DNA of 5,500 nt from an uncultured Eubacteriales bacterium (GTDB taxonomy: Bacteria; Bacillota; Clostridia; Lachnospirales; Anaerotignaceae). The stretch covers positions 1-5,500 of the forward strand of contig CAKQPE010000125.1 of NCBI GenBank assembly GCA_934256695.1, read 5' to 3'. The notes under the pieces were generated by a model, which worked only from the letters and a program-made list of their open reading frames with translations, made no database searches and had not been told where the DNA came from. The translations under genes were made by a program, and so were the position numbers. Below are positions 1 through 4,802 of this stretch, piece after piece (position 1 is the first letter of the stretch; each line of letters starts with the position of its first letter).

Positions 1-106
1 GGCTCTGCCCATTTGTAACTATTCACAAATCTTATATCAGTTTTTAACGTTTACACAAAACTTGAAACGGTCTCTGTTTTTCGGAAAAATATAATAGATT
101 ATTACA
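1..106. other. Left-edge AT-rich intergenic DNA, no gene seen
   Basis: No reading frame with a ribosome binding site is visible. A 6-bp inverted repeat (11-16 with 25-30, 8-nt loop) is the only clear structure. A TATAAT at 90-95 has no correctly spaced -35 box and would fire directly into the terminator at 107-135. On the minus strand there is only a weak promoter-like pair. The stretch probably separates the 3' end of perR from a gene beyond the left edge. Confidence 0.5.
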
Positions 107-135
107 AAAATACCATGGCTTTGCCATGGTATTTT
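107..135. terminator. Bidirectional intrinsic terminator after perR
   Basis: A perfect 13-bp inverted repeat (107-119 with 123-135) encloses a 3-nt TTT loop; its core is TACCATGGC. The outer arm is A-rich on one side and T-rich on the other, so either strand reads as a stem followed by a U tract. On the minus strand it ends the perR transcript about 65 nt after the stop codon; on the plus strand it could end a transcript entering from the left. It is also the third hairpin of the repeat element annotated across it. Confidence 0.85.
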
Positions 136-194
136 ATTGAAAGTTTTACTCAATTTTTTTCAAAAAATTGTCAGGGTTTGGGGTAAAACCCCAA
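107..194 (-). repeat. Dispersed three-hairpin element, copy 1
   Basis: Read on the minus strand, this begins 4 nt after the perR stop codon. Hairpin 1 is TTGGGG/CCCCAA with a 5-nt loop (194-178). A shared linker CCAAACCCTG overlaps its end. Hairpin 2 is CAATTTTT/AAAAATTG (170-151). A shared tail AGTAAAACTTT follows, and then hairpin 3, the perR terminator. The same architecture and linkers recur on the plus strand at 3251-3331, with paired base changes in the stems. It lies 3' of its gene and in the same orientation. No coding capacity is seen. The family name is unknown to me. Confidence 0.7.
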
Positions 195-198
195 TGTT

Positions 199-612
199 TT
201 AATTTTTCGCACATTCGGGACAGGTTCCGTAAAAAACAATCTGTTCTTCATCAATTTTAAAACCGCTTATTTTTTCTACTTCTTCACGCATGGTTGTTTC
301 TGGTGTATAATATACATCGAACACACGACGGCATGAGGTACAGACAATATGCTGATGATTTGAAATATCGGCATCATAGTTTGAATGTTCAAAACAGAGG
401 TTAAGTTCTTTTATAAGACCCGCTGATTTAAAACTGTCTAAAGTTTTATAAACGGTAGCAAGGCTTATAGAAGGATTGTCTGTGAGGAGCATTTTGTGTA
501 TATCTTCTGCCGAAGGGTGGCTCTTTGTGTTTTTTAGTGCCGAATAGACAGCAAGCCTTTGCGGAGTAACTTTTAATCCTTTTTCTTTTAAAATTTCTGC
601 AAACTGCTTCAT
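199..612 (-). CDS. perR: Fur-family peroxide-sensing repressor, PerR type
   Basis: A cytoplasmic dimeric repressor of 137 aa, usual length for the family. An N-terminal winged helix (about residues 1-78; TPQR and the recognition region SLATVYKTL) binds operator DNA. The C-terminal half is the metal and dimer domain. CTSC (C91, C94) and CPEC (C131, C134) form the structural zinc site. Residues aligning with the five regulatory-metal ligands of Bacillus subtilis PerR are all present: H32, D80, H86, H88, D99. The last ligand is Asp, as in PerR, rather than the Glu usual in Fur, which favours peroxide sensing by Fe-dependent histidine oxidation. The family usually represses catalase, rubrerythrin and iron-storage genes. 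I chose the ATG at 612 because AAGGAG lies 7 nt upstream; the in-frame ATG at 618 is only 1 nt from it. Family assignment is very firm; PerR rather than Fur or Zur is inferred from the ligands. Confidence 0.88.
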   Translation of the reverse strand: MKQFAEILKEKGLKVTPQRLAVYSALKNTKSHPSAEDIHKMLLTDNPSISLATVYKTLDSFKSAGLIKELNLCFEHSNYDADISNHQHIVCTSCRRVFDVYYTPETTMREEVEKISGFKIDEEQIVFYGTCPECAKN

Positions 613-627
613 AGACATTCTCCTTAC

Positions 628-642
628 TAATAATTATTCTTA
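628..642. promoter_or_regulatory. Candidate Per box over the perR start site
   Basis: TAATAATTATTCTTA fits the 7-1-7 Per-box consensus TTATAATNATTATAA at 11 of 14 informative positions by eye. It contains a perfect 10-bp palindrome, AATAATTATT (629-638). It lies just downstream of the perR -10 box, where a bound repressor would block initiation, consistent with the autoregulation common in PerR genes. AT-rich sequence produces such matches easily, so this is only a candidate. Confidence 0.4.
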
Positions 643-646
643 CTTA

Positions 647-675
647 ATAATAATAATTTTTTTAGAACTTGTCAA
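647..675 (-). promoter_or_regulatory. perR sigma-A-type promoter
   Basis: On the minus strand there is a perfect -35 TTGACA (675-670), a 17-nt spacer and -10 TATTAT (652-647). Transcription should start near 640, giving a leader of about 28 nt that carries AAGGAG before the ATG at 612. The -35 box overlaps that of the divergent trmL promoter. Confidence 0.75.
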
Positions 676-698
676 GATATATGTAAAACTTATATAAA
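669..698 (+). promoter_or_regulatory. trmL sigma-A-type promoter
   Basis: The -35 is TTGTCA (669-674). The -10 is either TATATA at 691-696 (16-nt spacer) or TATAAA at 693-698 (18-nt spacer). Start would be near 703-706, a 20-25 nt leader with GGAGGT at 715-720. It is divergent from, and overlaps, the perR -35. Confidence 0.6.
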
Positions 699-726
699 TT
701 TAAAATGATTTTTTGGAGGTAAAACC

Positions 727-1215
727 ATGAATATTATTCTTCACGAACCTGAAATACCACAGAATGCGGGAAATATAGCCAGAACCTGTTCTGTTACAAA
801 CACGGTACTGCATTTAATAAAGCCCCTTGGCTTTTCGGTAGAGGACAAATATCTTAAAAGGGCCGGATTAGATTATTGGAAGGAACTTGATATAAGATAT
901 TACGAAAACTTTGAAGATTTCAAAGAAAAAAATCCTAATGCCAAAATATGGATGGCAACGACAAAGGCTAAGAAAATATATACAGAGGCTGTTTTCGGTG
1001 AAAACGACTATATAATGTTTGGAAAAGAGTCGGCAGGAATACCGGAGGAAATATTATTGGATTACAAAGACACATCTATAAGGATACCTATGTTTGGGGA
1101 AGCAAGAAGTCTTAATCTGTCGAATTCTGTGGCAATAGTGCTTTATGAAGCATTAAGACAGCAGAATTTTGAAGGATTGAAGCTATACGGACAGTTACAC
1201 AGACATACGTGGTAA
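727..1215 (+). CDS. trmL: tRNA (cytidine(34)-2'-O)-methyltransferase
   Basis: A SPOUT-class RNA methyltransferase of 162 aa, the usual length of TrmL (also called YibK or CspR). The family uses S-adenosylmethionine to 2'-O-methylate the wobble base C34 or cmnm5U34 of tRNA-Leu isoacceptors, acting as a dimer in the cytoplasm. The full set of knotted-fold motifs is visible: N-terminal EPEIPQNAGNIARTC (7-21), FGKESAGIPEE (98-108), RIPM (119-122) and RSLNLSNSVAIVLYE (127-141). These make the trefoil knot and the SAM pocket, and the early Asn and Arg lie in the conserved substrate region. There is no extra RNA-binding domain. GGAGGT six nt upstream fixes the start. The gene is monocistronic, bounded by its own promoter and terminator. 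Nothing is missing or broken. Confidence 0.93.
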   Translation: MNIILHEPEIPQNAGNIARTCSVTNTVLHLIKPLGFSVEDKYLKRAGLDYWKELDIRYYENFEDFKEKNPNAKIWMATTKAKKIYTEAVFGENDYIMFGKESAGIPEEILLDYKDTSIRIPMFGEARSLNLSNSVAIVLYEALRQQNFEGLKLYGQLHRHTW

Positions 1216-1227
1216 AAGATTAAGACC

Positions 1228-1256
1228 GTGGGTGTTGACAACACCCACAATTTTTT
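1228..1256 (+). terminator. Intrinsic terminator of trmL
   Basis: A 9-bp perfect stem GTGGGTGTT/AACACCCAC (1228-1236 with 1240-1248), a 3-nt loop, then AA and six T. It starts 13 nt after the trmL stop codon. Confidence 0.93.
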
Positions 1257-1596
1257 GTAAAAAATGATATTTTTTAAGTATTGCCTTGAAAGAAGGCTTA
1301 AAAGCAGCAATTTGAAAAATATACACAAAAATTCTGTTTTATGTTTATTAGTCAAGGTGTTTAATTAAACTTTAATATTTATATAAAATAGGTGATAAAT
1401 TTGTGAATTTTTTTACAAATTCACAAAAAACACGACAATGGAAAGAAAAATAACTGCAATTTGCTAAATATATTCTGCCAAAAAAACGAAAATAGGTTTT
1501 TTATAGGTTGGATTGTATTTAAATATAAACATAAAACCGATGATTTGAATTTATAATTTAGAAAAAATGAATAAAAGATTAAACGAAACTTGAAAA
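1257..1596. other. AT-rich gene-free stretch with one long palindrome
   Basis: No frame has a ribosome binding site or a recognisable product; the open frames here read as low-complexity Phe/Leu/Lys/Ser strings. The one clear structure is an 11-bp perfect inverted repeat (TTTGTGAATTT at 1400-1410 with 1417-1427) around a 6-nt loop. It is followed by As on the plus strand and only a short T run on the minus strand, so it is not a good terminator. A 5-bp hairpin GCCTT/AAGGC lies at 1283-1297. No RNA gene family is recognised. Confidence 0.5.
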
Positions 1597-1625
1597 TTGA
1601 CAAATTAAGAATATCAACATATTAT
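1597..1625 (+). promoter_or_regulatory. Promoter of the GntP-family permease
   Basis: A perfect TTGACA (1597-1602), a 17-nt spacer and TATTAT (1620-1625). Start is expected near 1632. It is the best-scoring promoter by eye between trmL and the permease, and would give a leader of about 210 nt. Confidence 0.65.
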
Positions 1626-1631
1626 ATACGT

Positions 1632-1841
1632 GCGTTAAAAAATAACGATTATATTTTTGTTAAGTAATGATTTTGCTGCGCAGCTTATTATTAAAAACAA
1701 AATATATTTTTTCTGTAGGTATAAAAATAAAATACGGGCAGGAGTGCTGTGCATTAGGGAGCAGGGTGTTTTTGTTCGGATATTTTTGTGCAGTGCAGAT
1801 GGGGAATTTTAAAATCTAATTTACTAAGGAGTTATGTGTGT
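1632..1841 (+). promoter_or_regulatory. Long structured leader of the GntP permease
   Basis: The leader holds three visible structures. First, a small hairpin CGTTA/TAACG (1633-1647). Second, an imperfect longer hairpin centred on the palindrome GCTGCGCAGC (1675-1684), with complementary flanks out to TTGTT (1657-1661) and AACAA (1696-1700), followed after six bases by a T6 run (1707-1712). Third, a direct repeat GTGCTGTGCA (1744-1753) and GTGCAGTGCA (1788-1797), 44 bp apart, each followed by a G-rich stretch. The second could be a weak attenuator; the third could be an operator pair. No known riboswitch class is recognised. Confidence 0.35.
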
Positions 1842-3188
1842 ATGTTATTGGCGATATTCTTAATCGGTATAGCGCTTCTTATGCTCTTAATCATTAAATT
1901 TAAGGTTAATCCATTTCTTGCGCTTATCTTTATTTCTATGGTTATCGGCTTTGGTGCAAAATTAAGCCCTGGCGATATATCATCAAACATAGCAAGTGGT
2001 TTCGGTAATACTATGACAAGCATAGGTATAGTTATTGCCCTTGGTATTATTCTTGGTCAGCTTCTTTACGAAACAGGCGGTACAGAAGAAATTGCAAGCC
2101 TTGTACTTAAAAAAGTTGGTATGAAAAACTCACCTCTCGCTCTTGCGATTACAGGTGTTATCGTAGCTATTCCTGTTTACTTTGATGCTGCTTTCGTTAT
2201 TCTTGTTACAATAGCAAAACAGCTTTCCAAAAAGACAGGTATTCCTCTTGCAAGATTTGTTACAGCTCTTGCAGTAGGTCTTATTGTTGGTCACTGTGTA
2301 ATTATTCCTACACCTGGCCCTATGGCTGTTGCCGGCAACGTAGGTGCTTCTGTTGCATCATTTGTTGCTTATGGTCTTATCTTCGGTTTTATTGCAGCTC
2401 TTGTAGGCGGTGTATTCTTCTCAAAGCTCACAGCTAAGACTTTCTTCCCATCTCACTTTGTAGATGCTGATGAAAGTGTTGAGGTTGGTGTAGAAGGAAA
2501 CTCAGAAGAAAGAGCATCAGGTGTTCTTGCTATCGGTCTTATTCTTCTTCCTATCGTACTTATCCTTGTTGGTACAATAGTAAGCACAGCAGTAGGCGAC
2601 AGCAACCCTACATTAACAGCTGTATGCAAATTCTTAGGCGATAAGAACGTAGCACTTTTCATCGGTGTTGTTGTAGCTATATTTGCACTCAAGAAATACT
2701 TCAAACGTCCTCTTGACGATATTCTTTCAGAGGCTGCTTCACAGGCAGGTATGGTACTTCTTATAACAGGTGCCGGCGGAAGTTTCGGTGCTATCATCAA
2801 CGCAACAGGAATCGGTGATTACATAGTAACAATTATGAGTAACTTCAATGTTCCTCTTATTATACTTGGATTTGTACTTTCTCAGATCCTTAGAGCAGCT
2901 CAGGGTTCTGCTACAGTAGCTCTTGTTACAACATCAGCTATCGTTGCTCCTTCAATTGCATCTATGGGTGCTTCACCTGTACTTGTAGGTCTTGCAATCT
3001 GCTTCGGTTCTGTAGGTCTTTCACTTCCAAACGATTCAGGTTTCTGGGTAATCAACAGATTTGCTGATTTCTCATTCCAGGATACACTTAAAGGCTGGAC
3101 ACTTCCTGGCTTTATAGCAGGTCTTACAGGTCTTGTACTTGTACTTATAGCAAGCTGCTTTGTAAACGTACTTCCTGGTCTTATGTAA
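1842..3188 (+). CDS. GntP-family gluconate/sugar-acid:H+ symporter
   Basis: An inner-membrane carrier of 448 aa, matching the usual length (about 440-450) of the GntP family, which imports gluconate and related acids such as idonate, glycerate or D-serine with protons. Hydrophobic segments fill most of the chain, including 3-35, 58-76, 98-126, 138-160, 171-195, 226-250, 269-284, 303-320, 336-350, 372-396 and 421-446. Family-typical blocks are VYFDAAF (112-118), GHCVIIPTPGP (150-160), TGAGGSFGAII (309-319), RAAQGSATVA (351-360) and LPNDSGFWVINRF (395-407). A charged cytosolic-type loop lies at 204-226. Start: the frame opens at GTG 1788 without a ribosome site; AAGGAG at 1826-1831 serves ATG 1842 (10-nt gap), while GTG 1836 is only 4 nt away. 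The gene stands alone, so no kinase or dehydrogenase shows the substrate. Codons are biased to CTT, GTT, GCT and ACA much as in rplK, suggesting high expression. Confidence 0.9.
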   Translation: MLLAIFLIGIALLMLLIIKFKVNPFLALIFISMVIGFGAKLSPGDISSNIASGFGNTMTSIGIVIALGIILGQLLYETGGTEEIASLVLKKVGMKNSPLALAITGVIVAIPVYFDAAFVILVTIAKQLSKKTGIPLARFVTALAVGLIVGHCVIIPTPGPMAVAGNVGASVASFVAYGLIFGFIAALVGGVFFSKLTAKTFFPSHFVDADESVEVGVEGNSEERASGVLAIGLILLPIVLILVGTIVSTAVGDSNPTLTAVCKFLGDKNVALFIGVVVAIFALKKYFKRPLDDILSEAASQAGMVLLITGAGGSFGAIINATGIGDYIVTIMSNFNVPLIILGFVLSQILRAAQGSATVALVTTSAIVAPSIASMGASPVLVGLAICFGSVGLSLPNDSGFWVINRFADFSFQDTLKGWTLPGFIAGLTGLVLVLIASCFVNVLPGLM

Positions 3189-3208
3189 TTTATAATACGG
3201 AAAATTAC

Positions 3209-3236
3209 GGGTGTCGATTTATCGGCACCCTTTTTT
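3209..3236 (+). terminator. Intrinsic terminator of the GntP permease gene
   Basis: A 9-bp stem (GGGTGTCGA at 3209-3217 with TCGGCACCC at 3222-3230, one G-U pair), a TTTA loop, then six T. It begins 21 nt after the stop codon and closes a single-gene transcript. Confidence 0.93.
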
Positions 3237-3250
3237 AATACTTCAAGACC

Positions 3251-3331
3251 TTGGGACTCCGTTCCAAACCCTGCGATTTTTTGAAAAAAATCGAGTAAAA
3301 CTTTTATCAAAACGCAATAAATTGCGTTTTT
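3251..3331 (+). repeat. Dispersed three-hairpin element, copy 2
   Basis: Same orientation as the upstream gene, starting 15 nt beyond the permease terminator. Hairpin 1 is TTGGGA/TTCCAA (3251-3256 with 3262-3267, one G-T pair), linker CCAAACCCTG, hairpin 2 CGATTTTT/AAAAATCG (3274-3281 with 3286-3293), tail AGTAAAACTTT, then hairpin 3 AAAACGCAA/TTGCGTTTT (3309-3317 with 3322-3330), whose T-rich arm could also terminate. It matches copy 1 (107-194, minus strand) in the linkers and in the order of hairpins, while stem bases differ in matched pairs. Non-coding. Confidence 0.75.
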
Positions 3332-3370
3332 CTGGGAAATTTTCTAAAAAGGATATTTCTAAAGTTTCTC

Positions 3371-3466
3371 ATCCGTCATAGCTAAAGCTGTACCACCTTC
3401 TCCACGAGGGAGAGGGCGAACCCTTCCGTCAGGCTGAAGCCTGCCACCTTCCCTTTAAGGGACGGC
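3371..3466. repeat. Two tandem diverged palindromic repeat units
   Basis: Unit A (about 3371-3420) and unit B (about 3424-3466) share TCCGTCA (3372-3378 and 3425-3431) and CCACCTTC (3393-3400 and 3444-3451), a period of 51-53 bp. Each has two hairpins. In A these are ATAGC/GCTGT (3378-3391) and CCTTCTCC/GGAGAGGG (3396-3416). In B they are CAGGC/GCCTG (3430-3443) and TCCC/GGGA extended by CC/GG across a mismatch (3447-3465). It is distinctly more GC-rich than its surroundings. It resembles dispersed palindromic repeats I associate with gut Clostridia; no mobile gene is present. Confidence 0.7.
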
Positions 3467-3525
3467 TTAAATAACGGCAGGTTTATTAAAATTTTTAAAT
3501 ATATTTATTTTTATAGGCATAGTTA

Positions 3526-3555
3526 TTGACAAAAGAATATAGGGTGTGATAGAAT
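3526..3555 (+). promoter_or_regulatory. Strong promoter of the rpmG-secE-nusG-rplK-rplA operon
   Basis: A perfect TTGACA (3526-3531), an 18-nt spacer and TAGAAT (3550-3555) preceded by TGA, an extended -10. A nearly pure A/T stretch at 3482-3515 lies upstream and could act as an UP element, fitting a growth-rate-regulated ribosomal operon. Start is expected near 3562, giving a leader of about 62 nt. Confidence 0.75.
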
Positions 3556-3565
3556 AATCCACGAT

Positions 3566-3584
3566 AGACGAAAGTCTTTTTTTT
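3566..3584 (+). promoter_or_regulatory. Promoter-proximal mini-hairpin with U tract
   Basis: AGAC/GTCT (3566-3569 with 3574-3577) closed by a GAAA tetraloop and followed by seven T. It begins about 5 nt after the predicted start site. It is terminator-shaped but the 4-bp stem is short, so it may instead be a pause site or a 5' stabilising hairpin. Confidence 0.35.
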
Positions 3585-3623
3585 ATGCGTAATTTTGTTA
3601 TCTTTGAGATGGAGGTGTAACTT

Positions 3624-3773
3624 ATGAGAACCAAAATTACTTTAGCATGCACAGAGTGCAAGCAGAGAAATTATGAAACAACAAAGGACAAGAAAACAAT
3701 GCCTGACAGAATGGAAATCAAGAAATATTGTAAATTCTGCAAAACACATACTTTACACAAAGAAACAAAATAA
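3624..3773 (+). CDS. rpmG: 50S ribosomal protein L33, zinc-binding form
   Basis: A 49-aa protein, full length for bacterial L33, a small component of the large subunit near the E site. It opens MRTKITLACTEC and carries two cysteine pairs, CTEC (C9, C12) and CKFC (C36, C39), which make the zinc ribbon of the C+ form. Many Firmicutes also have a cysteine-free paralogue used in zinc shortage, elsewhere in the genome. GGAGGTG at 3611-3617 supports the ATG at 3624. It is the first gene of the operon, followed by secE after a 40-nt gap with no terminator. The tRNA-Trp gene found in this gap in some Firmicutes is absent. Confidence 0.96.
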   Translation: MRTKITLACTECKQRNYETTKDKKTMPDRMEIKKYCKFCKTHTLHKETK

Positions 3774-3813
3774 GTTTTGTGTATAGCAGCCTGAAAAGGA
3801 TGTGGAAGAAAAC

Positions 3814-4089
3814 ATGGAAGAAAATAATCAGAATATTACGAACAACCCAAGTGAAAAAAACGAATCCAAAAAAGCAAAAAATGATTCAAAGTCAAAAAAA
3901 CAGGGCTCATCTGGTTTTGTAGCTGACCATGTTGCGGAGTTTAAAAAAATAGTCTGGCCAAACAAAGGCGATGTCATTAAAAAGACCGCTACAGTTATAG
4001 TGACTTCGATATTCTTCGGAGCCGTTATATTCTGCATGGACACAGTATTCAGCCAGTTACAGAGCTTGCTTATTACTGTTTTAAACTAA
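3814..4089 (+). CDS. secE: Preprotein translocase subunit SecE
   Basis: The small essential subunit that clamps SecY in the SecYEG channel of the inner membrane. This is the short one-helix form typical of Gram-positive bacteria, 91 aa. Residues 1-34 form a hydrophilic Lys/Asn/Glu-rich tail, longer than in some relatives. The conserved amphipathic helix EFKKIVWPNKGDVIKK lies at 42-57, and a single membrane segment spans about 59-77. The start is uncertain. GTG at 3802 is in frame but sits 1 nt after AAGGA, too close. ATG at 3814 has GGAAG 5 nt upstream and AAGGA 13 nt upstream. An ATG at 3800 is out of frame. It is followed after 25 nt by nusG, the conserved pair. Confidence 0.94.
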   Translation: MEENNQNITNNPSEKNESKKAKNDSKSKKQGSSGFVADHVAEFKKIVWPNKGDVIKKTATVIVTSIFFGAVIFCMDTVFSQLQSLLITVLN

Positions 4090-4114
4090 GAGACATATAA
4101 AAAGGATGGATAGT

Positions 4115-4684
4115 ATGTCTGAGGAAATTTTAAACGCTGAAAACAGCAGCCTGCCTGATGGAAATGAGCAGGAAGCCAGATGGTATGTTGTCCATACTTA
4201 TTCCGGCTATGAAAACAAAGTAAAAGCCAATATCGAAAAGTTAGTTGAAAACAGGGGTATGCAGGATCAGATTTTTGAAGTAAGTGTTCCGCTTATGGAC
4301 GAAACTGAGGAAAAGAACGGTCAGAGAAAGACTGTTCAGAGAAAGATATACCCAGGTTATGTTCTTCTTAAAATGATTATGAACGATGAGACATGGTACG
4401 TTGTAAGAAATACAAGAGGCGTAACAAGTTTTGTTGGCCCGGGAAGCAAGCCTGTTCCTCTTTCAGATGAAGAGGTTCTTGCAATGGGTATAGAAGACAG
4501 CTCATTCGATATGAACTTTGAACTTGGTGAAGGTGTAAGGGTTTCAAGTGGCCCATTTACCGATTCTACAGGTATTATTAAGGAAATTAACGAGGGCAAG
4601 CGTACAATAGTTGTTATGATCTCAATATTCGGCAGGGAGACACCTGTTGAGCTTGATTATACACAGGTTGAAAAGATTGTCTGA
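4115..4684 (+). CDS. nusG: Transcription termination/antitermination factor NusG
   Basis: A 189-aa NusG of usual length. The NGN domain (about 22-125: RWYVVHTYSGYENKV at 22-36, then RKIYPGYVLLKM and FVGPGSKPVPLSDEE at 106-120) binds the RNA polymerase clamp. The KOW domain (about 138-189: GEGVRVSSGPF then GIIKEI) contacts Rho, NusE/S10 or the ribosome. It modulates pausing and couples transcription to translation. An acidic, likely disordered N-terminal tail of about 20 residues precedes the NGN domain. AAAGGA at 4101-4106 lies 8 nt before ATG 4115; the in-frame ATG at 4106 overlaps that site and is unlikely. The gene precedes rplK in the normal bacterial order, but a 118-nt structured gap separates them. 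Confidence 0.96.
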   Translation: MSEEILNAENSSLPDGNEQEARWYVVHTYSGYENKVKANIEKLVENRGMQDQIFEVSVPLMDETEEKNGQRKTVQRKIYPGYVLLKMIMNDETWYVVRNTRGVTSFVGPGSKPVPLSDEEVLAMGIEDSSFDMNFELGEGVRVSSGPFTDSTGIIKEINEGKRTIVVMISIFGRETPVELDYTQVEKIV

Positions 4685-4689
4685 GTTAG

Positions 4690-4711
4690 TTGAGTATATT
4701 TAAATACTCAA
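4690..4711 (+). other. AT-rich hairpin after nusG
   Basis: An 8-bp perfect stem TTGAGTAT/ATACTCAA (4690-4697 with 4704-4711) with a 6-nt loop, 5 nt after the nusG stop. It is followed by ATTTGTTAAA rather than a clean T run, so termination would be weak at best. It may be a processing site, a partial terminator or an mRNA-end stabiliser between the nusG and rplK parts of the operon. Confidence 0.4.
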
Positions 4712-4751
4712 ATTTGTTAAATGTTCGTTTTGCGCGGAGATTATACTGCGC

Positions 4752-4784
4752 GTGGGAGGGAAATAAATCCCCGTTATTTACCAC
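4752..4784 (+). promoter_or_regulatory. L1-binding leader motif before rplK (23S rRNA mimic)
   Basis: GTGG (4752-4755) pairs with CCAC (4781-4784), and GGGA (4758-4761) pairs with TCCC (4768-4771). They enclose an asymmetric internal loop, GA on the 5' side and CGTTATTTA on the 3' side. This matches the L1-binding helix 76/77 region of 23S rRNA, which has GGUGG-GA-GGC and UACCACC. A short GCGC/GCGC stem (4732-4735 with 4748-4751) abuts it and could stack on it. The motif sits 6 nt before the rplK ribosome site (AGGAGGTG, 4790-4797), so bound L1 could block translation. L1 repression of the L11-L1 message is established in E. coli; here it is inferred. Confidence 0.75.
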
Positions 4785-4802
4785 ATTATAGGAGGTGCCG
4801 AC

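Noticed and set aside
1..10. GGCTCTGCCC as a third copy of the three-hairpin element
   Set aside because: It resembles hairpin 1 but neither the CCAAACCCTG linker nor hairpin 2 follows, and the window edge hides the other side.
1143..1355. Minus-strand open frame overlapping the trmL end
   Set aside because: It runs through the trmL terminator, lacks a ribosome site and gives no recognisable protein.
1421..1603. Minus-strand open frame rich in Phe, Leu and Ser
   Set aside because: Low-complexity product expected from AT-rich DNA; no ribosome site or family resemblance.
1632..1841. Known riboswitch in the permease leader
   Set aside because: No core sequence of a riboswitch class I know could be recognised.
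2453..3310. Open frames antisense to the GntP permease
   Set aside because: They mirror the codon bias of the real gene and show no family features; one also crosses the permease terminator.
3371..3466. CRISPR array
   Set aside because: Only two imperfect units with internal palindromes and no conserved-repeat/unique-spacer pattern.
3802..3813. GTG 3802 as the secE start
   Set aside because: Only 1 nt separates it from AAGGA; ATG 3814 is better placed, though the choice is not certain.
3774..3813. tRNA-Trp gene between rpmG and secE
   Set aside because: The 40-nt gap is too short to hold a tRNA.
4742..4747. TATACT as a separate rplK promoter
   Set aside because: No -35 box at 16-19 nt; the nearest TTGTTA is 22 nt away.
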